NCBI GenBank assembly: GCA_025666215.1
Contig: CP102593.1
Location: 1,315,001-1,379,000 of the forward strand
DNA: 64,000 nt
Direction of reading: 5' to 3'
Source: Xanthomonas campestris pv. phormiicola
GTDB taxonomy: Bacteria; Pseudomonadota; Gammaproteobacteria; Xanthomonadales; Xanthomonadaceae
Below, one piece after another: positions 41,486-50,254 of the stretch. Numbering within the stretch: the stretch's first letter is position 1; every line of letters starts with the position of its first letter. Position numbers and translations under genes: made by a program. Below the pieces are notes generated by a model. It was not told where the DNA came from. It saw nothing but the letters and a program-made list of their open reading frames with translations, and ran no database searches.

Positions 41486-42385
41486 TCAGGGGAGGAGATC
41501 TTGCAGTTGAGGGTAATCTGATTGCAGCCGGGCTGCCGCTTGCAACGCCAGCGGGGTGCAGTTGGACAGACGAAGTCCCTGAGCCGCCACCCAGGCGTTA
41601 TCGACCATCGCGTTGCCAGCCTGGAACTCGGGCAGGCCGTCGCGGCGGCGCAGAGATTGCACCGCCAACAACTCCATGGGAAAGATCCAATCTGGCGGAT
41701 CGTCGAAATCGAACGGGGTTTTCTCCGTAGAAATCCTGGATTGGGATTCGTGATAGACCGCCGCAGCCTGCATCGCCTGACGAAAGGTGTCTTCGTTCCG
41801 GGTGCGCCACTGCGAAATCAAGTCCGCATAGGCCGTATGCAAGGGGCGGACCGGCGCGTAGGTCGTCGAGACATCGAGCGCGTCGGCGAAAAGCGCAATC
41901 AGAAAAGCATCGCTGGTGCCTTTCCCCCAGCCGGTCGATCGCACTTCGGGCGGCTTGAGTCGCTGGTTCGTCTCCGCGACATGAGCAAGCCAACGGGCGC
42001 ACTGGGTTGCCCAGGGCCACCAGCCCGCAACACATGGGCCGGCGGCATCTAGGCCCGACTCGAAGGGCAGCGGGAGTATCCCGGGCTGTTTGGGATGCGG
42101 TACTGCCGCCTGAAGTAGGAACGCGAGTGCCTTGAACGCGACGGCATTGGCCAAGGACGTGCGCACCTCTTCGTGATCGCCTCTTCCCAAGTACGCGCCG
42201 GCACGCACTGCATAGAAATAGCCAATCATTCGCAACGTCGCACACTGTCCGCGACTGATCTTGCCCGGCAGGGAAAGTTGGCGCGTTAACTCGACTTCTT
42301 CTTTCTCGATGCCTCCGCTGGTGATGGATTTTGCAAATCCACTCTCCAGCATTTTGAAAGCGTTTTCCATGAACGGGTCTTGCAT
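41486..42385 (-). CDS. Predicted immunity protein for nuclease effector 1
   Basis: A 299-aa soluble, mostly helical protein. It shares with the 307-aa protein at 59124-60047 the segments GWGKGT-S/N-DAFLI, A-x3-ST-x-YxPVxPL, the FxxAMQAAAxxH helix and ELLAVQ-x-LRxRDGLPxF. Both sit directly downstream of paralogous nuclease effectors, so they are best explained as cognate immunity proteins. ATG 42385 is preferred (GGAAG 7 bases upstream). No signal peptide: protection would be cytoplasmic, matching a DNase target. Confidence 0.75.
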   Translation of the reverse strand: MQDPFMENAFKMLESGFAKSITSGGIEKEEVELTRQLSLPGKISRGQCATLRMIGYFYAVRAGAYLGRGDHEEVRTSLANAVAFKALAFLLQAAVPHPKQPGILPLPFESGLDAAGPCVAGWWPWATQCARWLAHVAETNQRLKPPEVRSTGWGKGTSDAFLIALFADALDVSTTYAPVRPLHTAYADLISQWRTRNEDTFRQAMQAAAVYHESQSRISTEKTPFDFDDPPDWIFPMELLAVQSLRRRDGLPEFQAGNAMVDNAWVAAQGLRLSNCTPLALQAAARLQSDYPQLQDLLP

Positions 42386-42427
42386 CTGCACACTTCCGAT
42401 TCGCCAGGAGAATTCTCGAAACCAGAC

Positions 42428-44461
42428 TCAACCACCACCACCACCACCACCGCCTCCTCCGCCAGCACCTCCTCCTCCTCCGCCGCCGCCGTCTCCACCA
42501 CCACCGCCGCCACCCGGACCCTGCATCATGGTAGGAGGCGTGAGGCGATGCATCATGACCGGACCGCGGGTGGTCTGCACTTCTGCAACGGCCGTCTGCA
42601 GTCCAATATTTTCAGCCATGTTGGCTTGATCCTGGGCTAACGCCATCGTCTGCTCATCCAGGCGCGCTTCCGCTTCCTTCATTAGGGTTTGGGCTCCTGG
42701 AGAGGCCGCTACCCGTTCCATCGCCGCGTAGAGTTGCTGGTCGCTGCCACTCTTTAGCGCGTAGAACATCTCATCGATGTCCGGGGCGCCTATGATGCCG
42801 GGCGTGTGTGTACCGTGGAGGCCCAGACTGCCGTGCTGCTGGGGCGGCAACCACTCCTCGATGGACATGTCGCTGCTCAGCTTTCCGGTATGCAGGTCTC
42901 GGTCGAGGTTCACCCGCACCCACTTTGCGGTGATGCCACTGGCTTGCACATCCGTCATTAGCTCGCGTGCGCGAGCCACTGTTTCTTGCTCCCAGATGTT
43001 GTGGGTCTCCCAATATTTTTCGTTGCCGACGGCTTTCGCCAGACGACCGGGAATGATTTCTTCTGGATCACCGGATGCGGCGCGTGCCCGGTTGTATACC
43101 GAAGCTTTCACTTCGAAATACTCGATCTCTCCATTCGGGGCCAGACCCACCATGTCGTTGCCGTGCCCCGAGATGTTCTGAATGGGCATCAGGTCGGTAT
43201 AGCCTTCCTTGACCAGCCGGTGCGCTAGCAATGCCTCACCAATGTCTCCGATATCGCGGCGGCCCAGGGACTGTAACGGTCTGTCGCCGATCCAGGCCTC
43301 CAGCGATTGCTCGAACGGCACCTTGCCGGAGAAGACGTCCGGCTGCTTGCGAATCAGGTAGTTGAGTTCGTTGGGGTGCAACGCGCCGCTACCGAGCAGG
43401 TCGTCCATGTGCCCGGCCTTACGCACGGTGTCGATCAGTTCGTGCAGCTCACCCTGGCTGCGTTTTATCCCGGCCATGCCGCGGTAAAGGTTCTCCGCGA
43501 CTTCCTCGCCAGCGGCGCTGCCGCGCAGGGCGCGCGCCTGGCCGAGCGTCTCGGCGATCTCGGCTGCGGCTTCCGGCCCGCCGAGCTCCAGTCCGCGCAC
43601 CAGCTTGGCAAGCCGCGTCGCGCCGCCCACGGGCAGGGCAGACATCGCCACCTCGAAGCCGACGGCACCGCGGATCTGGCCCCCGGCTTCATGGCCCTTG
43701 CCAGCCTCCTGCGCCGCCTCCATGCGCTGGGCGAAGCCGGTGTAGACGGCCTTGGCCGCCGATCCCAGGTCGTGCAGCGGTTTGCTCGGATCCTGCGCGG
43801 CCTGCGCTGCGTACACGCCCACCGCGCCATTGACCACGTCCCGGTAATTGGCATCGTGCTGGTAGCGGTAGCCAAACTGTGCCGCGGCGCCAGCGCCGGC
43901 CACCATGTCGAACGCGGCGCCGTACTGGCCCTTCTTTTCGCCGTAGGCTTCCTGAGACTTGCCCAATGCGAACCCGGCGACATGGCCGACTGTGCGTTCG
44001 GCCGACGTGGCGGCGGGATCCGTGGCCACGCCATCGCTCAGCCGCTTGGCATCGGCCAGCGTGTCACTGATCGACTGGTCCACGCGCTCGGCGGCTTGCC
44101 GCACCCTCTCGTGCGCTTGGTCGTATGCGGCGCGCGCGCGGTCGGCGAGGCCGGGATCCGTGATGCCGCCTGTGGCGAGCGCACCAGCCAGCTGCGCGCG
44201 GCTGGCAGCATCCAACCGGCTGTTGATAGCCTCGACCAGGGGCTGAACCTGGGTCTTGCCATCAGGGCCGGTGAAGGCGGGTGAGTCCTTGAGGTCACGG
44301 ACCAGCGCGTCGGCATCGATACCGTCGATGGTCTCGTTGGCGTGGATCAGCCGCTGCGCCTCGTAGGCCGCCGGATCGAAGCGGCCGTTGTCGTCAATGG
44401 CACCAAGCAGTGCGGCGTATTCACCAGTGGTATAACGGCTCTGCCGGCGCTCCGTGCTCAT
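42428..44461 (-). CDS. Predicted PD-(D/E)XK nuclease effector with poly-glycine tail (effector 1)
   Basis: A 677-aa polymorphic-toxin-like protein. The N-terminus (about 10-60) has the YEAQRLI block shared with the protein at 60047; an Ala-rich helical region (about 100-330) follows. The likely nuclease core (about 410-500) shows DIGEALLAHRLVKEGY, SGHGNDMVG and EYFEVKAS, i.e. helix Glu, Asp, and E-x-K of a PD-(D/E)XK enzyme. The last ~33 residues after MMQGPG are almost all glycine. Unlike its paralogue it lacks a XVIPCD. The Gly tail is encoded by GGN repeats at 42430-42525. Followed by an immunity-like gene. Confidence 0.75.
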   Translation of the reverse strand: MSTERRQSRYTTGEYAALLGAIDDNGRFDPAAYEAQRLIHANETIDGIDADALVRDLKDSPAFTGPDGKTQVQPLVEAINSRLDAASRAQLAGALATGGITDPGLADRARAAYDQAHERVRQAAERVDQSISDTLADAKRLSDGVATDPAATSAERTVGHVAGFALGKSQEAYGEKKGQYGAAFDMVAGAGAAAQFGYRYQHDANYRDVVNGAVGVYAAQAAQDPSKPLHDLGSAAKAVYTGFAQRMEAAQEAGKGHEAGGQIRGAVGFEVAMSALPVGGATRLAKLVRGLELGGPEAAAEIAETLGQARALRGSAAGEEVAENLYRGMAGIKRSQGELHELIDTVRKAGHMDDLLGSGALHPNELNYLIRKQPDVFSGKVPFEQSLEAWIGDRPLQSLGRRDIGDIGEALLAHRLVKEGYTDLMPIQNISGHGNDMVGLAPNGEIEYFEVKASVYNRARAASGDPEEIIPGRLAKAVGNEKYWETHNIWEQETVARARELMTDVQASGITAKWVRVNLDRDLHTGKLSSDMSIEEWLPPQQHGSLGLHGTHTPGIIGAPDIDEMFYALKSGSDQQLYAAMERVAASPGAQTLMKEAEARLDEQTMALAQDQANMAENIGLQTAVAEVQTTRGPVMMHRLTPPTMMQGPGGGGGGGDGGGGGGGGAGGGGGGGGGGG

Positions 44462-44743
44462 GAGTATGGTTCCTGCCGTTGCGAACTTCGACGCAATGAT
44501 GCCGGTGTGGGCTTGCGGGCGGAGTAGGGAAATTCTGAACTTTCGTAGACAAATCGCTCGGGGTTAGCCGGTGAAACGCATGGCCGTGGGGCGTTATGTA
44601 GACAATTGCCCCCTTCAGCGTGGGAGGCGTTGTGGGTGGCAGAAACCAGGCCTAGCCTCCACACGGCTGGTGCTGTGCCTGCTGGGCACACGGCCGCAGA
44701 CCAAGGTCAGACGGCTCAATCGGAACATCTGAGGATGGACGCT

Positions 44744-45055
44744 ATGAACAGGCGATGGCTTTTGCGGATGGTGGTACTGGTGAGTGCGCTTGTTGTCTTT
44801 GAAGCAGCCGCATCGGAAAACAAGGCGGGAACCGACATCATCCAGGGGATGGGCGACAGGGTCCCTGCCGGCAAGGACAACGTCAGTTTGTCGCCCCAGT
44901 TCAAGGTCTATACGTTCGAGAAAGACGGCCTCAAATTCGTGCAGATCAACTCGTTGGATGACGAAGTGCTGACTGTGATCTCCGTTACCCCGGGCGCAGT
45001 GTCGCGCTTGCCGATCGGCTCGGCTGCGAATGAGCCGCTGGTCGTCGTTCCGTAG
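44744..45055 (+). CDS. Small exported protein, paralogue of 12216-12638
   Basis: A 103-aa predicted exported protein; ATG 44744 has GAGGA 9 bases upstream. Signal peptide about 1-24, ending EAAAS. The body carries FKVYTFEKDGLKFVQIN and SRLPIGSAANEPLVVV, matching the paralogue at 12216. It is on the plus strand inside otherwise minus-strand transfer genes, between the effector 1 gene and PFL_4697. Function unknown. Confidence 0.7.
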   Translation: MNRRWLLRMVVLVSALVVFEAAASENKAGTDIIQGMGDRVPAGKDNVSLSPQFKVYTFEKDGLKFVQINSLDDEVLTVISVTPGAVSRLPIGSAANEPLVVVP

Positions 45056-45123
45056 TCGTTGAGACATCGCCTCGGCGAAGGATGCCGTTCGCCTGACAAA
45101 TCGTGCAACGGACGGCCGCCACG

Positions 45124-45873
45124 TCAAAGATACTTCTTGAAACTGGCGGCGGCGATGTTCACCGCGAACCCGAGCAGCACTGCGCTGGGCAGCAGGATGA
45201 GCAATGGGTTCACACTGATCGGCAACGCGAGATAGGTGACCCATGGCAGGACCGCCAGCGGCATGAGGCTGGCCTTTGCACGGTGATAGACGAACCCGGA
45301 CTCGCGCCCGGCACCGAAGCGGCGGATATCCCGGCGTGCCAGACCGTCGACAAGTCCGACGAAAGCGGCGAGTAGGAACAACGGTAGCGTCAGCACGAGG
45401 ACGAGCAGCCGTACGATGAACACGAGAACAGTGAATGCGGCCGCGATCAGGTAGCTCTCCAGCCAGACATATGCGTGACTGATGTAGTAGCGAAAATCCC
45501 GCCCGGCACCCTGGTTGGGTGCACTGGCCTGGGCCGAGGCGTTGCGGATCCATTCCATCAGACCGCTCCTCACGAAGAGCCACTCGTACCCCTCTTTAAC
45601 CAGTTTGTTTGCGGTGCGCCCCGGTTCCTGCACGACGGCGCTGCGCGTAAAATTGTCCGAGAGTTGAGCCACCTCGTAGTCCAGCATGCTCGACGCGTGC
45701 CGCCAGCCCTGATCGGGCCAGAAGAAGTGCATGCCCACGCATTCGAGTGTGATGGACAGCAACAGCGAGCCACACAGCACGCCAAACAGACGAAACGGCA
45801 GCGTGATGAAACCGGCAATCAGCCCCTGCTGTTGTGTCTGCTGGCGTTGCGCCGTGGTGGCTGGATCGCTCAT
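45124..45873 (-). CDS. ICE membrane protein, PFL_4697 family (TIGR03747)
   Basis: A 249-aa inner-membrane protein with about four TM segments (near 22-45, 135-170, 175-195 and 215-245) and the family segment YYISHAYVWLESYLIAAAF. Overlaps traD (ATGA). In this ICE class it accompanies the coupling protein. Confidence 0.9.
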   Translation of the reverse strand: MSDPATTAQRQQTQQQGLIAGFITLPFRLFGVLCGSLLLSITLECVGMHFFWPDQGWRHASSMLDYEVAQLSDNFTRSAVVQEPGRTANKLVKEGYEWLFVRSGLMEWIRNASAQASAPNQGAGRDFRYYISHAYVWLESYLIAAAFTVLVFIVRLLVLVLTLPLFLLAAFVGLVDGLARRDIRRFGAGRESGFVYHRAKASLMPLAVLPWVTYLALPISVNPLLILLPSAVLLGFAVNIAAASFKKYL

Positions 45874-48035
45874 GGTGATACCGGCGCGTCGTCCGAGCCG
45901 GCGATGTGTTTAAAGTCATCGAGGAGGTCGTCCGGCAGCGCCGCTTCTTGCAGCCCGGGCACCGCCTGATGCTCCCACCAGTCACCCGCTGCAACATAGT
46001 GCTGGCGCATGTATCCCGCGAGTTGCTGCAGATCCTGCGGCATCACCTCGTCGGGATCCGGCGCTGGCAGCGGCATGCGGATCTTCCAAAGGTTTCCGCC
46101 CTCGATCAGCGCAAAGCACTGCCCTTTGGGAAGTGCAACCACATGCGCCGGCTCGATCAGCGGTACGCTGGTGGAGCTGATCCGGTCTTGCGTGTTCGAT
46201 GTGAACGCGGTGTTGCCGCGTGGATCGGAACTGTCGGTCGCACCACTCATGACCGAGGTGGCGTAGACCTCGACCTTGGGGAGTTGCCGCGTCAGCAATT
46301 CGGCGGTGGCGGTCTCGCGCACGCGCAGCATGAACAGATTGTTGAAGTTGCCGACGACCTGGCCGGCCTTCGCGCGGTTGCCAATGCGCGCTTCGATGTC
46401 CGAGAGCGTTTGGGTATAAGCGGTGACCTGCACGCCGGCACCGCCGCCCTTGTTGACCATGGGAACGAACTCGTCGCCCATCAGTTCGTTGAACTCGTCC
46501 GCGTGGACATTGATGGGTACCTTCAGGCCACTGGCCGAACCCGGCAAGCCATCATCGATCCCGAACTTGTAGATGTGGCCGGCCACCGAGACCAGATCGC
46601 TGAACATCGAGTTGCCGACGGCTGCGGAGACCTCCGCATCCGATAGTGCATCGAGGCCGACGTAGACGACTGCACGTTTGCGGATGATCTGCATCCAGTC
46701 GAAGATCGGGCGCGGGTCGCTCAGGTCGGAGTAGTTCGGCGCGAGCAGCTGGGCGATCTTGCCCGTGGTGAGTTTTTCCAGCAGCGGCAAGAGTGACGCT
46801 ACGATCTTGTCGAAATAGGTGCGGTCGTAGCGCACAGCGCTGCGCAAGCCGTCAAGCACGGGGTCGTAGACCCGCACCTGGGAGAGGTACTGTTCCAGCG
46901 CCACCACGCGCTTTTCGCGGCCGACCATATGGCGTGGGATGTTCTTGTCATTGATCTTCGCTTCCAGCTGGACGATCACTTCCCAGGCCTTGGGCTCATG
47001 CTTGGCGAAATACTGCTGGGCGTACTCGATGAAAAGCGCATCGATGTTCACCACGTGCCGCTGGATCAGCAGGTAATCGGGGCGTTGCCCCAGCTCGACC
47101 AAGGCGCGTGCAATGATGTTGACGAAGCGCCAGGCGAATTCCCGAAATGCCGCGCTATTGCCTTCACCGGAAAGCTGTCCGGCGATGCGGGTGGCAACTT
47201 CGCTGATCCGCCCGAAGCGCCCCACGGCGTTGTAGCGGGATGAGATATCGGGCCACCCCAGATGGAAGATGTAGAACTCGCCCTCGCGTCCGGCGCGCTT
47301 GGCCTCGACGTACATTCGCTTCAGCAGGTCCGCATCGCCCTTCGGATCGAAGACGATCACTACCTCGAATTCGCCGGCGCCGTTGCGGCGCCGGATATCC
47401 TGCGTGATGAACAGCTCGGCCAGCCTAGTTTTGCCGACGCGCGTGGTGCCGAGCACCAGCGAGTGGCCGACGCGCTCGCCCAAGGGCAGAGTGACATCGA
47501 TTTCGTGCGGCTCGATACCATGCAGACGTGGTAGTCCTCCCACCGGGGGGAGTGGGCGTGCCGGGTTAAGCGGGCTGTCCCAGGCGATCAGGCGGGCGAG
47601 CTTGGAGAGCGGAAATGGCGCGAATTCAAGGCGCTCTTCCAGACGGCGGCCGAGGCGATAGATCGATGTCGGTTCGACGTAGCGGCGGAACTCGGGCCGG
47701 TAGGTCTGCATCAGGCGGTGCGTATGCCGCTGGTCCCACCGAAAACCACGGCCGATGAACAATCGCTGCTGGCTCACCGGCACGTCGTGGCTGGTCATCA
47801 GGTAGCGCGGCAGGCGGCGAATATTGCGGCGGTAGCGAAGAATGGCCACCGCCTCGCGTAGCCGAACGGCACCGAATGCAAAAAATGCCAGAGAACTGCC
47901 CAGGCCGAGAACAGGACTCAGCGCGAGCGACCACGGTGCCACCACGCACACCAGCGCGGCGCCCGTGCAAACCGCAACGGTGTATAGCTCCACTGCCGGG
48001 CGTAGGAGAACTTCGACTGCATGGTGCTGGGCCAT
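45870..48035 (-). CDS. traD: Type IV coupling protein TraD, SXT/TOL subfamily (TIGR03743)
   Basis: A 721-aa VirD4-type coupling ATPase linking relaxosome and channel. Two N-terminal TM segments (about 15-55) anchor it; Walker A is LVLGTTRVGKTRLAE (about 190-205) and Walker B is VIVFDPKGDADLLKR (about 220-235). The C-terminal ~120 residues (after SDPRGNTAF) are a substrate-recognition candidate. Whether it can recognise the XVIPCD-bearing protein at 60047, normally a VirD4 ligand, is an open question. Confidence 0.93.
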   Translation of the reverse strand: MAQHHAVEVLLRPAVELYTVAVCTGAALVCVVAPWSLALSPVLGLGSSLAFFAFGAVRLREAVAILRYRRNIRRLPRYLMTSHDVPVSQQRLFIGRGFRWDQRHTHRLMQTYRPEFRRYVEPTSIYRLGRRLEERLEFAPFPLSKLARLIAWDSPLNPARPLPPVGGLPRLHGIEPHEIDVTLPLGERVGHSLVLGTTRVGKTRLAELFITQDIRRRNGAGEFEVVIVFDPKGDADLLKRMYVEAKRAGREGEFYIFHLGWPDISSRYNAVGRFGRISEVATRIAGQLSGEGNSAAFREFAWRFVNIIARALVELGQRPDYLLIQRHVVNIDALFIEYAQQYFAKHEPKAWEVIVQLEAKINDKNIPRHMVGREKRVVALEQYLSQVRVYDPVLDGLRSAVRYDRTYFDKIVASLLPLLEKLTTGKIAQLLAPNYSDLSDPRPIFDWMQIIRKRAVVYVGLDALSDAEVSAAVGNSMFSDLVSVAGHIYKFGIDDGLPGSASGLKVPINVHADEFNELMGDEFVPMVNKGGGAGVQVTAYTQTLSDIEARIGNRAKAGQVVGNFNNLFMLRVRETATAELLTRQLPKVEVYATSVMSGATDSSDPRGNTAFTSNTQDRISSTSVPLIEPAHVVALPKGQCFALIEGGNLWKIRMPLPAPDPDEVMPQDLQQLAGYMRQHYVAAGDWWEHQAVPGLQEAALPDDLLDDFKHIAGSDDAPVSP

Positions 48036-48045
48036 CGTCGCGGAC

Positions 48046-48597
48046 TCACTGTTCGATGCCGGTGGCAGTGATCAGAACCGGGTAATGTTGCAGGTTCAAC
48101 CGCTGCGCCAGGTCATCACCCGCGGTTGGCGAAAGCGTCAAATCTGGGACCAGCTTGCGCAGTGCAGCCAACGCTTCCGCCGAAGCAACATTGACGACCA
48201 GGCCGATCGCGTTCATCTCGCGCAGTGCCGTTCCACGCTGGTCCAGCCAGGCGCGAGATTGATCATCGTCGCCGATCAAGAAGACTGGCGTCAGACCCGG
48301 AGCGCGGATCACGCGCCGCGGTTCAACACCAGGGGACAAGCGTTCGGAACGTACCGGCAGCATGTCCGCCTCGCTGAATGATTTGCCTTCGGACGACGGG
48401 ACCGAGAGTGTTGGAGCAGGCGGTTGATCTTGCCGTGGCGGTAAGTCCAGCGCCTGGTAGTAAGGCAGGGCCGAGACGCCACCATGATCCTCAACCACGA
48501 TCAACGGCGCAGATTGGGCGAAGGCGGGTGGAGCGGTCATCCAGGAAAGGATGAGCAGAATGGGCGCGTAGGCCTGCGATGGGAGCAAGTGTTTCAT
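48046..48597 (-). CDS. ICE transfer protein, PFL_4695 family (TIGR03765)
   Basis: A 183-aa exported protein with signal peptide (about 1-28, ending AFA-Q) and the family features LIVVEDHGGVSALPYYQAL and a late VLITATGIEQ. ATG 48597 has AGGAG 9 bases upstream. It precedes traD by 10 bases. Confidence 0.88.
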   Translation of the reverse strand: MKHLLPSQAYAPILLILSWMTAPPAFAQSAPLIVVEDHGGVSALPYYQALDLPPRQDQPPAPTLSVPSSEGKSFSEADMLPVRSERLSPGVEPRRVIRAPGLTPVFLIGDDDQSRAWLDQRGTALREMNAIGLVVNVASAEALAALRKLVPDLTLSPTAGDDLAQRLNLQHYPVLITATGIEQ

Positions 48598-48683
48598 GGA
48601 GAGTGTCTCCTTGATGCTTGCCGGCCTGGTGAAACCTGTTGGGTCTGCCGGCTTGACGGCGGTGTGTTCCGCAAGGGAGATGG

Positions 48684-49664
48684 TCATCCGGTGTTCCTCT
48701 CGCAGAGCGCCAAGTCGGAAGTACATCCGCCACCTTGCTGATCCTCGAAGAACATGTCGTACTGCCGTCCTCCCCGGCTCGTCCGGCTCCAGTCGACGAC
48801 TGTGCGAATGCCGGCGTAGGTGCCGGGCCTGTCGGCATCCATCGGGTCTTTAAGCGCCGGGAAGAATGTCGAGATGCCGCGTTTGTTCGCCGCTGCGACG
48901 ACGGCTTCCCAGCGCTCGATGCGATCGATGTGTGCCGGGAACCTGTCGGCGATCGAACGCAGCTCACTTTTGCGGCAGTTCATGCAGGGCATGCAGCCGA
49001 CACGATGCATGCCTAACGCGTAGAGCGGATTCGGAGATAGGCTATGGCGGCGGTGAATCGCCCAAACGTCGGTCTCGGCCCAATGGAAGATCGGGCGCCA
49101 CACCATCGAGCCGCTGTCGTGGCGGTTCCAGCGTGGCTGCTTCGCCCGGTGTGCACTTTCCGCCGCACGAATGCCCAACCACTGAAGCACCGGGCCATTC
49201 CGAAGCATGGGGAACACCACCTGCAGCGTGATCGGCAGGGTCTTCAATTCCTCCGTGCAGAATTGTGCCATCCGGCTCGGGAATCGGCCTTTGGAGATGC
49301 ACAGATCCAGGAACGGAATGCCCGTCGGCTCATGAAGGGCCGCGGCTTCGAGGACGATATCGTCGGAAATACCCTGTTGCGGCCATTCCCGCAGGATATG
49401 CTCGCGATGCCGCGCAAGCTGTCTGCTAAAATCCGCGCGCACAATCTCGACGTTCGGGCCGCCCGTGTGCAATGCAAGCTTGTCTACGAACTCGTAAGTC
49501 AACTCGTGTTCGTTGCCAGTATCGGCAAAAATCGCGCGGAAGGGTCGCCCAAATTCGAGTGCAAGCAGATAGGTGGCGGTGCTGTCCTTACCACCAGAGA
49601 CATTGACGAGATGTTGGACCGCCGAACGACCTGTGCGGCTTGGAACGGGGAGCGCGCGCTTCAT
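48684..49664 (-). CDS. PAPS-reductase/ATP-pyrophosphatase-like enzyme inside transfer operon
   Basis: A 326-aa PP-loop enzyme: NVSGGKDSTATYLLALEFGR (about 22-41) is the SGGKDS loop of the PAPS reductase/adenine nucleotide hydrolase family, followed by IFADTGNEHELTYEF. Cysteines (FCTEELK, GCMPCMNC, GGGCTSDLALC) could bind an iron-sulfur cluster. True sulfate assimilation genes are not nearby. Related DndC-type enzymes modify DNA and others modify tRNA; the substrate here is unknown. The start overlaps the transglycosylase stop by ATGA. This gene recurs in some ICEs of the class. Confidence 0.8.
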   Translation of the reverse strand: MKRALPVPSRTGRSAVQHLVNVSGGKDSTATYLLALEFGRPFRAIFADTGNEHELTYEFVDKLALHTGGPNVEIVRADFSRQLARHREHILREWPQQGISDDIVLEAAALHEPTGIPFLDLCISKGRFPSRMAQFCTEELKTLPITLQVVFPMLRNGPVLQWLGIRAAESAHRAKQPRWNRHDSGSMVWRPIFHWAETDVWAIHRRHSLSPNPLYALGMHRVGCMPCMNCRKSELRSIADRFPAHIDRIERWEAVVAAANKRGISTFFPALKDPMDADRPGTYAGIRTVVDWSRTSRGGRQYDMFFEDQQGGGCTSDLALCERNTG

Positions 49665-50254
49665 TGCTCGATCCTCGTCGGCCCGGTATGTTCCGCGCGT
49701 GCGGATGGCCTTGCGATGACGCGTGCCAGGTGCTGGCTCACGCTGCGTCGATAGCGCTCAGCAGGCGCCCCCCCAGCGGGGCGATGGTATCGACCGATCG
49801 CAAGCAGCCAATCTTCGCCAGGGGCATGTTGTTCGCGCAGGATTTCTGCGGCGATGGCGAGGTTGCGATACGGGTCAAGCAGCTCGCAAGGCTGGCGATA
49901 GCGATGCTTCTGGTAGCCGAGATTGATCTGTCCCAGCCCTGCATCCACTCGGGTCGCCGGCACTTCACGCAACGCTTGGCGTAGCCCAGCGCAGGCTTCA
50001 AGTTGTGTGGAAAAGCGTCGTGAGGATCCGGCGACATTCAGGCTCCAAGGCCAGGGCACCACACGGTTGCCGCGCGACAATCCGCTTTCCTGCAACGCAA
50101 CTGCATACAGCACCGGGGAAGGAACACCGGCATGCTGTGCCGCCAGCTGGTAGGCCGGCGGTGGCACCTCCTGCGCCCCGACTGCCGGGTCTATCCCGAT
50201 CCAGCCGATCAGCAGGAGAAGCACGCGCGCGCCGCGCATCACTGGCGTTGCCAT
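49661..50254 (-). CDS. Lytic transglycosylase (SLT) of the ICE
   Basis: A 197-aa exported muramidase-like protein: signal peptide (about 1-27), then VLYAVALQESGLSRGN with the catalytic Glu and VDAGLGQINLGYQKHRY, the SLT signature. It opens peptidoglycan for pilus assembly. Overlaps PFL_4693 upstream and the PP-loop enzyme downstream. Confidence 0.9.
   Translation of the reverse strand: MATPVMRGARVLLLLIGWIGIDPAVGAQEVPPPAYQLAAQHAGVPSPVLYAVALQESGLSRGNRVVPWPWSLNVAGSSRRFSTQLEACAGLRQALREVPATRVDAGLGQINLGYQKHRYRQPCELLDPYRNLAIAAEILREQHAPGEDWLLAIGRYHRPAGGAPAERYRRSVSQHLARVIARPSARAEHTGPTRIEQ

Noticed and set aside
42430..42525. Short tandem repeats (CCA/CCN) resembling a microsatellite or CRISPR-like array
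   Set aside because: They are the reverse complement of GGN codons for the poly-glycine tail of effector 1; there are no spacers.
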